Shown here piece after piece: positions 50,945-60,300 of a stretch of 64,000 nucleotides of DNA (its first letter is position 1; each line of letters starts with the position of its first letter). Below the pieces are notes generated by a model. It searched no databases and was not told where the DNA came from. It saw only the letters and a program-made list of their open reading frames with translations. The DNA is taken from contig NZ_BOOW01000055.1 of NCBI RefSeq assembly GCF_016863435.1, positions 1-64,000 of the forward strand. Reading direction: 5' to 3'. This DNA is from Sinosporangium siamense (lineage in GTDB: Bacteria > Actinomycetota > Actinomycetes > Streptosporangiales > Streptosporangiaceae). The position numbers were made by a program, and so were the translations under genes.

Positions 50945-53098
50945 GTGATCCGACTCACCGCGTCGCTCGCCCTGCTGTCCGCCGCGATGTTCGCCCCCCC
51001 GGCCGCGGCGGCGGTAGCCGTGGGCACCAAGAGTCCTCAGGCGCACCTGGGCGCCTCCGCCCAGGCGCGGCAGACCACCCAGCTCATCGTGGAGTCCATC
51101 ACCCCCGACGTGCCGCGCCGCCAGACGGACGAGATCAAGATCAAGGGCACGATCGTCAACGGCGCGCAGACGGCGCTCTCCAACGTGCGGGTGCGGCTGC
51201 GTTATGCGCCGCAGGCATTCACCGACCGCACCCAGATGGAGAACTACCAGATCGGGCAGGGCGTCTTCGACCGTGCGTCGGTCAACGCGATGACGCAGTT
51301 CCCGCAGATCTCGCCGGGGGGCAAGTCCAGCTTCGAGTTCACGGTGACCCCCGCCGGCCTCCGCCTGTGGGGGTTCGGGGTCTATCCGATGGCGGTCGAG
51401 GTGGTCGACGCGGTCGGCCAGCAGCTCGCCATCCAGCGCACCTATCTCCCTTACGCGCCGGAGAACACCCCGCTGCAGCGCACCAAGCTCGCGCTTGTGC
51501 TTCCCGTCATCGACCAGCCGCGCCGCGCCGACGACGGCAACTTCGCCAGTGAGGGGCTGCGCCCGGCGATGACCGGCTCGGGCCGGCTGGCCGACCTGCT
51601 CAAGATCGCTCAGGACACCGGGGACGCCAAGGGTGTGACGTGGTTCGTCGATCCGGCGCTGCTCGACGACGCGCGGGCGATGTCCCAGCCCTACCGGTTG
51701 AAGAACTCCAAGGGCACGCAGGACCGGCAGGCCGAGCCGCTGGCCAAACCCTGGCTCGACGGGATGCGCACCGCGCTGGCCGAGGCCACCGTGATGGCGA
51801 CGCCGTACGCCGATCCCGACATCGCCGCTCTCACGCACAACGGCCTGGACGGCGCCCCTGCCACGGCGCTCCGGCTCGGCGGCGAGGTGGCGAGCGAGAT
51901 CCTCGGGCGTGAGGTCGGCACGAGCGTCAACTGGCCGGTCGGCGGCATGGTCGACCACGACACGCTCGACGTGCTGGCGGGCGGCGAGGTGAGCACGGTG
52001 CTGCTCAACCCCGACAACGTCCCCTATACGCAACCCACGTTCACCCCGTCGCCGACGCCCGCGACGCCGCACGCCGCGACCGGTCTCAACAGCGTGTTCG
52101 GGCCGGTCAAGGGCATCGTCACGGACAAGACGCTGAGCGGGCTGCTGGAGCCCGAGGAGGGCGCGGCAGGCGCCACGGTGCTCAACCGGCAGCGTTTCAT
52201 CGCCGAGACCGCGATGATCACCAAGGAGCAGGCCGACAAGTCCCGCGCGGTGGTCGCCGCGCCCGCGCGCCGCTGGGCCAACCCCGACCCGGCGTTCGTG
52301 ACCGACCTCGTGAAGACGGTCTCGTCGCTGCCCTGGATCTCGCCGGTCAAGCTCGACTCCATCAAGGTCGACAAGTCCTCGCCTGTGCCCCGGGCCGACC
52401 TGACCTATTCCGAGCAGGACCGGCGCGGCGAGCTCAGTAAGAAATATCTCGAGTCCGTGCGCCAGGTGACCAACCAGGCCAACCTCACCACGGTCGTCAC
52501 CTCCGACGACGACAAGCAGGTGTTCGACCGGGCGCTGCTGCGCCTCACCTCGTCGGCCTGGCGCGGTCGCACGGCGCTCGCCGGCACCCTGGTCAAGCAG
52601 GTCGACGCGGCGGTCGACAGCCGCATCGGCAAGGTCAAGGTCACCGGCAGGGACCAGCGCCGCACCCTCGCCGGCAACAACGGCGTCGTGCCCATAAGCA
52701 TCCGCAACGAGACAGAGCAGACGGTGATGCTCGACGTCGACGTCAGGTCCAAGACCCCCGACCTGCTCGCGATTGAGGCATACGGCGAAGCCCGGCAGAC
52801 CATCGGCAAAGGCCAGAGCGGCATCGTCTCGGTGCCGATGCGGGCCAAACGCGACAACGGCGACGCCACGGTCATCGTGCAGCTCCGCACGATCGACGGG
52901 GAGCCCTACGGCGAGCCGGTGGAGATCGTTGTCCGCACGACCGGATACACCGGCATCGCGCTGGTGATCGTGGGCGGCGGGCTCGTCGTCATGCTCGCCG
53001 CCGTCCTGCTGCGTGTGCTGCGGCGGCGGTCGCAGAAGCGGCTCGCCCGCCTCGGCACGCGGGGAGACGCGCGGAGCGAGGCCAGAGCACGGTCCTGA
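50945..53098 (+). CDS. DUF6049-family large membrane-anchored extracytoplasmic protein
   Basis: A 717-residue protein with an N-terminal signal segment (LTASLALLSAAMFAPPAAAA), a long extracytoplasmic part, and one C-terminal transmembrane helix (TGIALVIVGGGLVVMLAAVLL) followed by a basic cytoplasmic tail. The N-terminal 'LIVESITPDVPRRQTDEIKIKGTIVNG' segment is an Ig-like domain. It is the homologue by position and length of Rv3909, always upstream of murJ in actinobacteria. A cell-wall role together with MurJ is inferred from this context only. The start is GTG at 50945. Confidence 0.82.
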   Translation: MIRLTASLALLSAAMFAPPAAAAVAVGTKSPQAHLGASAQARQTTQLIVESITPDVPRRQTDEIKIKGTIVNGAQTALSNVRVRLRYAPQAFTDRTQMENYQIGQGVFDRASVNAMTQFPQISPGGKSSFEFTVTPAGLRLWGFGVYPMAVEVVDAVGQQLAIQRTYLPYAPENTPLQRTKLALVLPVIDQPRRADDGNFASEGLRPAMTGSGRLADLLKIAQDTGDAKGVTWFVDPALLDDARAMSQPYRLKNSKGTQDRQAEPLAKPWLDGMRTALAEATVMATPYADPDIAALTHNGLDGAPATALRLGGEVASEILGREVGTSVNWPVGGMVDHDTLDVLAGGEVSTVLLNPDNVPYTQPTFTPSPTPATPHAATGLNSVFGPVKGIVTDKTLSGLLEPEEGAAGATVLNRQRFIAETAMITKEQADKSRAVVAAPARRWANPDPAFVTDLVKTVSSLPWISPVKLDSIKVDKSSPVPRADLTYSEQDRRGELSKKYLESVRQVTNQANLTTVVTSDDDKQVFDRALLRLTSSAWRGRTALAGTLVKQVDAAVDSRIGKVKVTGRDQRRTLAGNNGVVPISIRNETEQTVMLDVDVRSKTPDLLAIEAYGEARQTIGKGQSGIVSVPMRAKRDNGDATVIVQLRTIDGEPYGEPVEIVVRTTGYTGIALVIVGGGLVVMLAAVLLRVLRRRSQKRLARLGTRGDARSEARARS

Positions 53099-53225
53099 GA
53101 CCTCTGAGCACAGTCCTGATGAAGACAGTCCTGACGGTGGACTCGGCACGGGCCGTTGTCGTGCACCATGGATGCTTCTCACCACCCGCCCGGCGCACGG
53201 GCGAGCTGCCGTTGAAGGAGATGGG

Positions 53226-54845
53226 ATGAGCCGGTTGCTACGGGCGGGCGCGATCATGGCCGCGGGGACCATGGTGTCGCGCCTGACCGGCTTCTTGCGC
53301 ACGGCTGTGCTGGCGGCGGCCATCGGCACCACGACGCTGGGCGACGCCTACAACGTCGCCTACACCATTCCCTTCATCCTGTTCGACCTGCTGATCGGCG
53401 GCGCGTTGAGCAGTGTGGTGGTGCCGATGATCGTGCGGCACCAGAAGAACGACCCCGACGGCGGCGTGGCCTACGAGCAGCGGCTGCTGACGCTCGCCAC
53501 GAGCGCGCTGCTCGTGGTGACGGTCGCCGCCGTGTGGCTGGCGGGCCCCTTGATCGAGCTCTACACGAGCGAGATGAGCCCGCGCGGCCTTGAGGTCACC
53601 ACCACGCTGGCGCAGCTGATCCTGCCGCAGATCGCCTTCTTCGGCCTCGGCGCGATCGCCGGGGCGATCCTCAACACCAGGGACAGGTTCGCCGCGCCGA
53701 TGTGGGCGCCGGTGCTGAACAACGTGGTGGTGATCGGGGTCGGGATCGCCTATCTGACGCTCACGGCCGGGCACAGCGAGATCGAGGAGGTCACCTCGGG
53801 TGAGCTCGCGCTGCTCGGGCTCGGCACGACGGGCGGCATCGTGGCCCAGTCGATCGTGCTCGTGGTGGCGCTGCGCAGGTCGGGGTTCAGGTTCCGGCCG
53901 CGGTTCGGGGTGCGCGACGCGGGGCTCGGCGAGATGGCCAGGCTCGGTAGCTGGGGTTTCGCCTATGTGGCCATCACCCAGCTCGGGTTTCTCGTGACGA
54001 CCAACCTCGCGACCGGTGCGGGGTCACGGGCGATCGACGAGGGTGTGATCTACGGAGCGGGCTACACACCGTATAACTACGCATATCAGCTTTTTCAGCT
54101 CCCTTACGGAATTATCGCCGTATCGGTGATCACCGCGACGCTGCCGAAGATGAGCAGGTTTGTGCACGATGGGCAGTTCGCCGAGGCGCGGGACGCCTTC
54201 TCGTCGGGTGTGCGCCTGGTTTGTGCGGCGATCGTGCCGGCGTCGCTGCTTTTGATGGTGCTCGGCCCGTCGGTGACCGTCCTGGTGTTCGGGCACGGCG
54301 CCAACGACGTGGCCGACGCGATCTACATCGGCAATGTGCTGCAGGTCTACGCCCTGGCGATGGTGCCGTTCTCGCTCTTCCAAATGCTGCTGAGGGTCTT
54401 CTACAGCGTCGGCGACACCCGCACCCCGGCGATGTTCGCGGCCATGAATGTGGCGATCAACGCGGGACTGAGCCTGGTGGCGTTCTACACTCTGCCGCCG
54501 GGGTTCATCGTGATGGGCCTCGGCCTGGCGTTCACGATCACCTATGTCGTGGCCGCCGGGGTCGCCTGGGTCGTGGCGGGCCGCCGCATCGGCGGGCTCG
54601 GCGGGCGTGAGGCGACCGCGGGCCTGTCGCGCATGTTCGTGGCGGCCCTGCCCGCCACCCTGGTCGCACTGACCGTGCTCTGGGCGGTGGACCGGCTTTT
54701 CGGGATCACGCCTCTGAGCTCCGCGGTCGTGCTGGCCGCCGGTGGTGGGCTCGGCGGGGTGATATACCTCGTGATCGCGCATCGGATGCGCATCCCCGAG
54801 GTCAATTCAATCGTTGGAATGGTCGCAGGAAGGGTAGGCCGTTAA
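53226..54845 (+). CDS. murJ: Lipid II flippase MurJ (MviN)
   Basis: A 539-residue protein with about fourteen membrane segments of the MOP superfamily, moving lipid II across the membrane. The opening 'GAIMAAGTMVSRLTGFLRTAVLAAAIG' carries the conserved Arg/Thr/Gly face. 'GDAYNVAYTIPFILFDLLIGGALSSVVVP' and 'PYNYAYQLFQLPYGIIAVSVITATLP' are MurJ signatures. ATG 53226 has an AAGGAGA site. In mycobacteria MviN carries a fused pseudokinase domain; here the pseudokinase is a separate downstream gene. Confidence 0.93.
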   Translation: MSRLLRAGAIMAAGTMVSRLTGFLRTAVLAAAIGTTTLGDAYNVAYTIPFILFDLLIGGALSSVVVPMIVRHQKNDPDGGVAYEQRLLTLATSALLVVTVAAVWLAGPLIELYTSEMSPRGLEVTTTLAQLILPQIAFFGLGAIAGAILNTRDRFAAPMWAPVLNNVVVIGVGIAYLTLTAGHSEIEEVTSGELALLGLGTTGGIVAQSIVLVVALRRSGFRFRPRFGVRDAGLGEMARLGSWGFAYVAITQLGFLVTTNLATGAGSRAIDEGVIYGAGYTPYNYAYQLFQLPYGIIAVSVITATLPKMSRFVHDGQFAEARDAFSSGVRLVCAAIVPASLLLMVLGPSVTVLVFGHGANDVADAIYIGNVLQVYALAMVPFSLFQMLLRVFYSVGDTRTPAMFAAMNVAINAGLSLVAFYTLPPGFIVMGLGLAFTITYVVAAGVAWVVAGRRIGGLGGREATAGLSRMFVAALPATLVALTVLWAVDRLFGITPLSSAVVLAAGGGLGGVIYLVIAHRMRIPEVNSIVGMVAGRVGR

Positions 54846-55056
54846 GCCTAAGGACCGTTTCCCGTCAGCGGAGGCACATGATTTCGTGTCCTGCAGACGC
54901 AACTACCGAGAACATTGATGTAACGGCACGGCACTAGCATGGTGTCCTACATGCGACAAATGGAAGCAGGAGGGGCGTGGGCGGATCCATCCGGCATCAT
55001 GCGATGCATGTAGTTGTGCCTTCCGTGCGCAGTCATGCGTCCCGGGTGGAGGAACC

Positions 55057-56580
55057 ATGAGTGCCCCTGCGGTAGAGCCCGGCAGCAAACTGGCCGACCG
55101 TTTTCGACTAGAGGACCGGGTGGCGGAGTCCGGCGGCGCCACCATGTGGAAGGCCATCGACGAGGTGCTCGCGAGGCCCGTAGCCGTACAGACGTTCGAC
55201 GCCGACTTCCCCCGCATGCACGAGGTGGTCACCGCCGCCCGTGCGGCGAGCAGGTTGTCCGACCCCCGGCTGACCCAGGTCTTCGACGCGGCCGAGGAGG
55301 AGGACCACTGCTACGTCGTCAGCGAGTGGGTCACCGGCGAGTCGCTGACCGACATGCTGGCGGCAGGGCCGCTCGACCCTGAGCGTGCCGCCGCGCTGGT
55401 CGCGGAGGCCGCCGAGGCGATCGCGCACGCCCATGAGGCGGGGCTGTCGCACCTGCGGCTGCGGCCCGACCGCCTCATCTGGACCGAGGGCGGCACCGTC
55501 AAGGTGCTCGGCCTCGCGGTCGACGCCGCGCTGGAGGACGCGACGAGCGACGACATGGCGCGGGAGGACGCCGAAGGGCTCGGCCGCCTGCTCTACGCCG
55601 GGCTGACCGGCCACTGGCCCGGTTACGAGGACGAGACCGACCTGCCCCCCGCTCCCCTGTCCGACGGGCATTTCTGCTCGCCCAGGCAGGTGACCGCCGG
55701 GGTGCCCGGCTACCTCGACACGATCACCTGCCGGATCGTCCTGCCGGACCTGCGCAGGAACCAGCCTCCCCTGACCACTCCCCTGGAGGTCGCCGAGGCG
55801 CTGAGCGCGGTGCCGCGTCCGGCCCCCGTGCCGATCTCGGCCATCCCCCCGGCCGTGGTGGCCCATCCCTCCGGCCCGCCAACCTCCCCGCACCGGGCGT
55901 ACCAGCAGCAGCAGACCTATCAGCCGGTCGGTTACAAGACCACGATGATGAGCGCGCCCCCGCAGCGCCAGGGGAACGTCGTCAACCGGGCGCTCGCGAC
56001 CGTGGTGGTGCTGCTGGTGATCGTGGCCGTCGGAGTCGGCGCGTGGACCCTCGGGCGCAACCTCAGCGCCGGCCCCGACCCGACCGACAACAAGGCCAGC
56101 GGCACCCCGACCCCTGAAAAAGAGGTCAAGCCTGTCGCGATCAAACCGGAGAAGGCCAACCAGTTCGACCCGCTCGGCGACGACGGCGACGAGAACCAGG
56201 ACCTGGCTCACTTCGCGATCGACGGGAAACCGAGCACGGAGTGGCACACCCAGAACTACAACAGCCACGAACTCGGCCGGTTGAAGGACGGCGTGGGCCT
56301 CATCCTCGACATGGGCAAGTCTGTGTCGATCTACGACGTGCACGCCACGCTGGCCAAGGCGCCGGGCGCGACACTTGAGCTCAAGGTCGGCGACTCACCC
56401 GAGCTCAAGTCGCTCAAGGTCGTGGCCAAGCAGAAGGACGCCAGCGGCAAGGTCACTCTGAAACCGGATAAGCCCGTGAACGGCCGCTACGTTTTGTTGT
56501 GGTTCACACGCGTTCCAATGGATCAAGGCTATCGTGGCACCATCTATGAGGTAGTGGTCAACTCTCCCGGACCAGCGTAA
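55057..56580 (+). CDS. Pseudokinase with C-terminal discoidin-like extracytoplasmic domain
   Basis: A 507-residue protein. Residues 10-260 have a protein-kinase fold lacking key catalytic motifs: 'YRL..RVAESGGATMWKAID' replaces a glycine-rich loop, 'HLRLRPDRLIW' stands in place of the HRD loop, and no DFG is seen ('KVLGLAVDA'). One transmembrane helix (ALATVVVLLVIVAVGVGAW, about 310-330) is followed by an extracytoplasmic F5/8-type domain ('IDGKPSTEWHTQNYNSHELGRLKDGVGLILDMG'). It equals the C-terminal half of Rv3910 (MviN), which controls lipid II export through an FHA partner. Being a separate gene here is notable. Confidence 0.85.
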   Translation: MSAPAVEPGSKLADRFRLEDRVAESGGATMWKAIDEVLARPVAVQTFDADFPRMHEVVTAARAASRLSDPRLTQVFDAAEEEDHCYVVSEWVTGESLTDMLAAGPLDPERAAALVAEAAEAIAHAHEAGLSHLRLRPDRLIWTEGGTVKVLGLAVDAALEDATSDDMAREDAEGLGRLLYAGLTGHWPGYEDETDLPPAPLSDGHFCSPRQVTAGVPGYLDTITCRIVLPDLRRNQPPLTTPLEVAEALSAVPRPAPVPISAIPPAVVAHPSGPPTSPHRAYQQQQTYQPVGYKTTMMSAPPQRQGNVVNRALATVVVLLVIVAVGVGAWTLGRNLSAGPDPTDNKASGTPTPEKEVKPVAIKPEKANQFDPLGDDGDENQDLAHFAIDGKPSTEWHTQNYNSHELGRLKDGVGLILDMGKSVSIYDVHATLAKAPGATLELKVGDSPELKSLKVVAKQKDASGKVTLKPDKPVNGRYVLLWFTRVPMDQGYRGTIYEVVVNSPGPA

Positions 56581-56594
56581 GCAGGATTCCCCTT

Positions 56595-57239
56595 GTGAAC
56601 TCTCCACCCGAGATCCCCCCTGCGGCGGAACAGACGGCGAGGTCCACGCTGACCGACGCCGATCTGCTGACCCGGCACATCACCGGGGATCCGCACGCGT
56701 TCAGTGAAATAGTCAAGCGGCATCGCGACCGCATGTGGGCCGTCGCCCTGCGAACCCTCGGCGACCCCGACGAGGCGGCCGACGCCGTCCAAGACGCTTT
56801 TGTCTCCGCCTATCGCAAGGCCGAGAGCTTTCGCGGCGAGGCCGCCGTCACCACCTGGCTGCACCGCATCGTCGTCAACGCGTGCCTTGACCGCATGCGC
56901 CGCAAGTCCGTACGCCCCGTGGCCGACGACGAGCTCATGGAGGCCGCCGAGCGGGACTCGCACCTACCCGACCAGACGGGTGAGCGCGAGGTGTCGTTGG
57001 AAGTCTCCGCAGCGCTCAAGCTGCTGCCCGCCGACCAGCGGGCGGCCTTGGTGCTGGTCGACATGATGGGTTACTCGGTGGAGGACGCCGCCGGCGTACT
57101 TAATGTCCCGAGTGGCACTGTGAAGAGCAGGTGTGCGCGGGGAAGAGCCAAACTTGCCCCGATTCTTTCGCATCTGCGGAACCGATCCGACCTCACTCGC
57201 GTCTCATCCGCGAAGGGAGCACAACTTCGTGACGGGTGA
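56595..57239 (+). CDS. sigM: ECF RNA polymerase sigma factor SigM
   Basis: A 214-residue ECF sigma factor. Region 2 is at about 30-95 ('AFSEIVKRHRDRMWAVALRTLGDPDEAADAVQDAFVSAYRKAESFRGEAAVTTWLHRIVVNACLDRMRR' in pieces) and region 4 at about 130-190 ('LKLLPADQRAALVLVDMMGYSVEDAAGVLNVPSGTVKSRCARGRAKL' in pieces). It lies between the murJ-pseudokinase genes and a ZAS anti-sigma gene whose start overlaps its end, exactly as Rv3911. It probably governs an envelope or redox stress regulon. Confidence 0.92.
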   Translation: MNSPPEIPPAAEQTARSTLTDADLLTRHITGDPHAFSEIVKRHRDRMWAVALRTLGDPDEAADAVQDAFVSAYRKAESFRGEAAVTTWLHRIVVNACLDRMRRKSVRPVADDELMEAAERDSHLPDQTGEREVSLEVSAALKLLPADQRAALVLVDMMGYSVEDAAGVLNVPSGTVKSRCARGRAKLAPILSHLRNRSDLTRVSSAKGAQLRDG

Positions 57240-58215
57240 CACGCATTACGATCTGGAGATCTTGGCGGATCTCGCAGAGGGTCTCCTGGACAACATGACG
57301 GCCGGCCAGGTTCGCGAGCATCTCGCGATATGCGATCCCTGCGGGGAGTTGCTGGCCGATCTCGCGGCTGTCCGTGAAATGCTCGCTGCGACGCCGACTC
57401 CGGCGATGCCGATGGGGGTCGCGCTCCGCATCGACCGCGCGCTGGCTGAAGAGGCCACAGCGGCACGGGGACGCGGAGGCGTCGGGCTGGCTGAGATGCC
57501 CGCCATGCCCGACTGGGAGGAGCTCATGCGCGACGCGCCGTGGGAGACCGCGGCGAGATCCTCCACTCCTGAGCCGGTGGCCGCCGCCCCGGCTCCGATC
57601 CGGCCGGCCGCCGGGGCTCCGGTCGCCGAGAAGCCGGTGGTTGTGGAGCCGGTCGTCGTGGGGCCGGTCGTTGTTGAGGAGCCGGTCCGCCTCGGTGTGG
57701 TGGCGGGCGACGGCACGGTGCGGCCCGCCAAGACGGGACGCCGCAGAGCCCCCCGGAGACGCACGCGCTGGGTGATGCCCGTCGTGGCGGCCGCCGCGAG
57801 CGTGGCGGTCCTGGGCGGCGCGATCGGCGGCGGCCTCATGGCCGCCCAGGGCGACCCGACGGCCCCTGCCGCCGGAGGCGCGCCCGTGGCGCAGCCGCAG
57901 GCGAAGCCGGGCTACATCGTGACCGACTCGGGCTACACCTACTCCGACGCCGACCTCAAGGGGCCGCTCAGCGCTTACTTCGCCCCCTCCCCGTCGCTTG
58001 CGGGCGAGTCGGTCGGCGACAAGCTGATCTCGTGCGTGAACAAGGTCATCGATCGGGTGGGTGAGACGCCCTTCCAGGTGGAGCAGGCGTTCTATCTGGG
58101 GCAGGAGGCCTCGATCATGGCTTTCTGGAAGGACTCGTCCAAGCAGACGGTGCGTGTCCATGTCATGGGCGCACAGTGCGAAACGTTGCGTAAACCCAGC
58201 GAAGCCCGCTGGTAG
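57229..58215 (+). CDS. Zinc-associated anti-sigma factor (RsmA-like)
   Basis: A 328-residue protein. The N-terminal cytoplasmic ZAS motif 'REHLAICDPCGELL' (His-x3-Cys-x2-Cys) binds sigma, followed by a Pro/Val-rich linker. One transmembrane helix (WVMPVVAAAASVAVLGGAIGGGLM, about 185-208) and an extracytoplasmic domain with 'CVNKVIDRVGETPFQVEQAFYLGQEASIMAFW' and a C-terminal Cys follow. GTG 57229 overlaps the sigM stop by 11 nt. It should hold SigM inactive until signalled. Confidence 0.85.
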   Translation: MTGDTHYDLEILADLAEGLLDNMTAGQVREHLAICDPCGELLADLAAVREMLAATPTPAMPMGVALRIDRALAEEATAARGRGGVGLAEMPAMPDWEELMRDAPWETAARSSTPEPVAAAPAPIRPAAGAPVAEKPVVVEPVVVGPVVVEEPVRLGVVAGDGTVRPAKTGRRRAPRRRTRWVMPVVAAAASVAVLGGAIGGGLMAAQGDPTAPAAGGAPVAQPQAKPGYIVTDSGYTYSDADLKGPLSAYFAPSPSLAGESVGDKLISCVNKVIDRVGETPFQVEQAFYLGQEASIMAFWKDSSKQTVRVHVMGAQCETLRKPSEARW

Positions 58216-58228
58216 GACACGTTTGTTC

Positions 58229-58258
58229 GGGCCCCACCCCTTGGGTGGGGCCCTTTTT
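58229..58258 (+). terminator. Intrinsic terminator after the anti-sigma gene
   Basis: A perfect 11-bp stem (GGGCCCCACCC and GGGTGGGGCCC, 3-nt loop) is followed immediately by TTTTT. It is the clearest rho-independent terminator in the window. Confidence 0.9.
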
Positions 58259-58315
58259 GTGTTGGGGGTCGCCTTTGTGTTGGGGGTCGCCACCGTTCCA
58301 GGGGTCGTCCGGACA

Positions 58316-58461
58316 GTACGGCAGTGCCGTACACCTGTCCTGGGTGCCCGGACCAGATCACTCCGGGCCCGCGCCGTCGGGTACGGCAGTGCCGTACACC
58401 TGTCCTGGGCGTGCGGACCCGATCACTTCGGGCCGCGCCGTCGGGTACGGCAGTGCCGTAC
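58316..58461 (+). repeat. Three 17-bp palindromes GTACGGCAGTGCCGTAC at 64-65 bp spacing
   Basis: Exact copies lie at 58316-58332, 58381-58397 and 58445-58461, within a 64-65 bp tandem repeat that also shares ACCTGTCCTGGG, GATCACT and CGGGCC segments. The array sits in the 465-bp spacer between the anti-sigma terminator and trxB. A shorter duplicate (TGTTGGGGGTCGCC twice) precedes it at about 58258-58291. Confidence 0.9.
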
Positions 58462-58614
58462 GCCTGCCATTTGATCCCACATGCCGGGCCTGGGGCTTCG
58501 CGCATGGATTCGCAGCATGCCTACGGCCGAGGGGCTGACTATCCGGGTTCCGCGCTCATGTTCGGTCGCATTTCGTGCCTGGTTCCGGGGGCCGGGAAAG
58601 CGGCTGCGACGGGC

Positions 58615-58641
58615 GGGAATCTCCAGGACCTAGGATCTGTT
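58615..58641 (+). promoter_or_regulatory. Sigma-R promoter of trxBA
   Basis: GGGAAT (58615-58620), exactly 18 bp, then GTT (58639-58641). This is the consensus for the thiol-oxidative-stress sigma factor SigR/SigH of actinobacteria. It ends 39 bp before the trxB start. Confidence 0.88.
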
Positions 58642-58680
58642 GACGCGACTGGCGACAGCAGACAGGAAAGGCGTGGAGTT

Positions 58681-59613
58681 GTGAGCGACGTCCGCAACGT
58701 GATCATCATCGGATCGGGCCCGGCTGGATATACGGCTGCGGTCTACTCCGCGCGCGCCGACCTCAAGCCCCTGGTCTTCGAGGGTTCGGTGACCGCGGGT
58801 GGAGCCCTGATGAACACCACCGAGGTGGAGAACTTCCCCGGTTTCCCCGACGCCATCATGGGGCCGGACCTGATGGACAGCATGCGCAAGCAGGCCGAGC
58901 GTTTTGGCGCCGAGCTGGTGGCGGACGACGTCGTCGAGGTGGATCTCACCGTCCATCCCAAGGTCGTGAAGACCGTTACCGACACCTTCCTGGCCAAGAC
59001 CGTGATCCTGGCCACCGGCTCGGGTTACCGCGAGTTGGGCGTGCCCAACGAGAAGCGGCTCTCCGGGCACGGCGTGTCGTGGTGTGCGACCTGTGACGGG
59101 TTCTTCTTCCGCGACAAGGACATCGTGGTGGTCGGCGGCGGTGACACGGCTATGGAGGAGGCGACCTTCCTCACCCGTTTCGCCAAGTCGGTGACCGTGG
59201 TGCACCGACGTGACGAGCTGCGCGCCAGCAAGATCATGCAGGACCGCGCCTTCGCCAACGAGAAGATCAAGTTCGCCTGGAACTCCGAGGTCGTCGACGT
59301 CCTCGGCGACAACCAGGTCACGGGTGTGCGCCTGCGCGACGTCAACACCGGTGAGGAGAGCGAGCTGGCCGTGAGCGGCCTGTTCGTGGCGATCGGCCAC
59401 GACCCGCGGGTCGAGCTGATCAAGGGCCAGGTGGAGCTGGACGACGAGGGCTACATCCAGGTCGACTCCCCCACCACACGCACCAACCTCGACGGCGTGT
59501 TCGCCTGTGGTGACGTGGTCGACCACATCTACCGGCAGGCGATCACCGCGGCGGGCACCGGCTGCGCGGCGTCGCTCGACGCCGAGCGCTGGCTGGCCGC
59601 TCACGAGAGCTGA
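58681..59613 (+). CDS. trxB: Thioredoxin-disulfide reductase
   Basis: A 310-residue flavoprotein reducing thioredoxin with NADPH. The FAD motif [13 protein letters not shown] is at about 8-20, the redox-active pair in WCATCDG at about 136-142, the NADPH motif [13 protein letters not shown] at about 151-163, and '[24 protein letters not shown]' is the C-terminal FAD motif. GTG 58681 has a GGAG site. It is followed by trxA after 59 bp. The sigma-R-type promoter upstream places it in the disulfide-stress regulon. Confidence 0.96.
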   Translation: MSDVRNVIIIGSGPAGYTAAVYSARADLKPLVFEGSVTAGGALMNTTEVENFPGFPDAIMGPDLMDSMRKQAERFGAELVADDVVEVDLTVHPKVVKTVTDTFLAKTVILATGSGYRELGVPNEKRLSGHGVSWCATCDGFFFRDKDIVVVGGGDTAMEEATFLTRFAKSVTVVHRRDELRASKIMQDRAFANEKIKFAWNSEVVDVLGDNQVTGVRLRDVNTGEESELAVSGLFVAIGHDPRVELIKGQVELDDEGYIQVDSPTTRTNLDGVFACGDVVDHIYRQAITAAGTGCAASLDAERWLAAHES

Positions 59614-59672
59614 GCGCTCCAGAGAGCCAGGCCGTGCCATCTGCTTCACCAAGCCAATCAGAGGAGAACACC

Positions 59673-59996
59673 GTGGGCGAAATCAAGGTCGTGACCGATA
59701 AGACGTTCAACGCCGAGGTGCTGCAGAGCGACAAGCCGGTTCTTGTCGACTTCTGGGCTGAATGGTGCGGTCCGTGCCGTCAGGTGGCGCCGGTCCTGGA
59801 GGAGATCTCGCGCGAGCAGGCCGACAAGCTGACCATCGTGAAGCTCAATGTCGACGAAAACCCGCAGACGGCGCGTGATTTCGGTGTGCTCCAACTGCCG
59901 ACGCTGAACGTCTACAAGGGTGGAGAGGTCGTCAAGCAGATTATCGGTGCTAAGCCGAAGGCCATGCTGCTTCGCGAGCTTGAGGGCATCATCTAG
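59673..59996 (+). CDS. trxA: Thioredoxin
   Basis: A 107-residue thioredoxin with the active site WCGPC at about 31-35, the conserved 'VDFWAEWCGPC' strand-helix, 'VDENPQTARDFGVLQLPTLNVYKGG' including the cis-Pro loop, and the normal C-terminus. GTG at 59673 follows GAGGAGAACACC. It is in an operon with trxB. Confidence 0.96.
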   Translation: MGEIKVVTDKTFNAEVLQSDKPVLVDFWAEWCGPCRQVAPVLEEISREQADKLTIVKLNVDENPQTARDFGVLQLPTLNVYKGGEVVKQIIGAKPKAMLLRELEGII

Positions 59997-60164
59997 TCCG
60001 TCCAGGTGGCAGAGCCCCGCCGGACGCAGCGCATCGGACGGCCCGCTGGCTGGGCCGGTCGCGGTGGCGGGCGCCGGCTGGGCACTCCACGCGGGCGGGC
60101 CGGACACGCCCCCTGCGGCGTCAGCCGTACCACCGCTCCTTTCGGGCGGCACCCCACCCCAACG

Positions 60165-60198
60165 AGAAGCCCCCTTACCGGCCGGTAAGGGGGCTTCT
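60165..60198. terminator. 34-bp perfect palindrome between trxA and the GNAT gene
   Basis: Two 17-nt arms (AGAAGCCCCCTTACCGG and its complement) abut with no spacer between convergent genes, forming a bidirectional terminator. Confidence 0.8.
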
Positions 60199-60300
60199 GG
60201 TCGTTTACCCGCTCGTGCTTATTTACCTGGTTCTGGTCATTTGCCCCATGCGTCACATGGCTTCATCAGGCACACATAGCTCCCTAAGGGGCTGAGAGCC

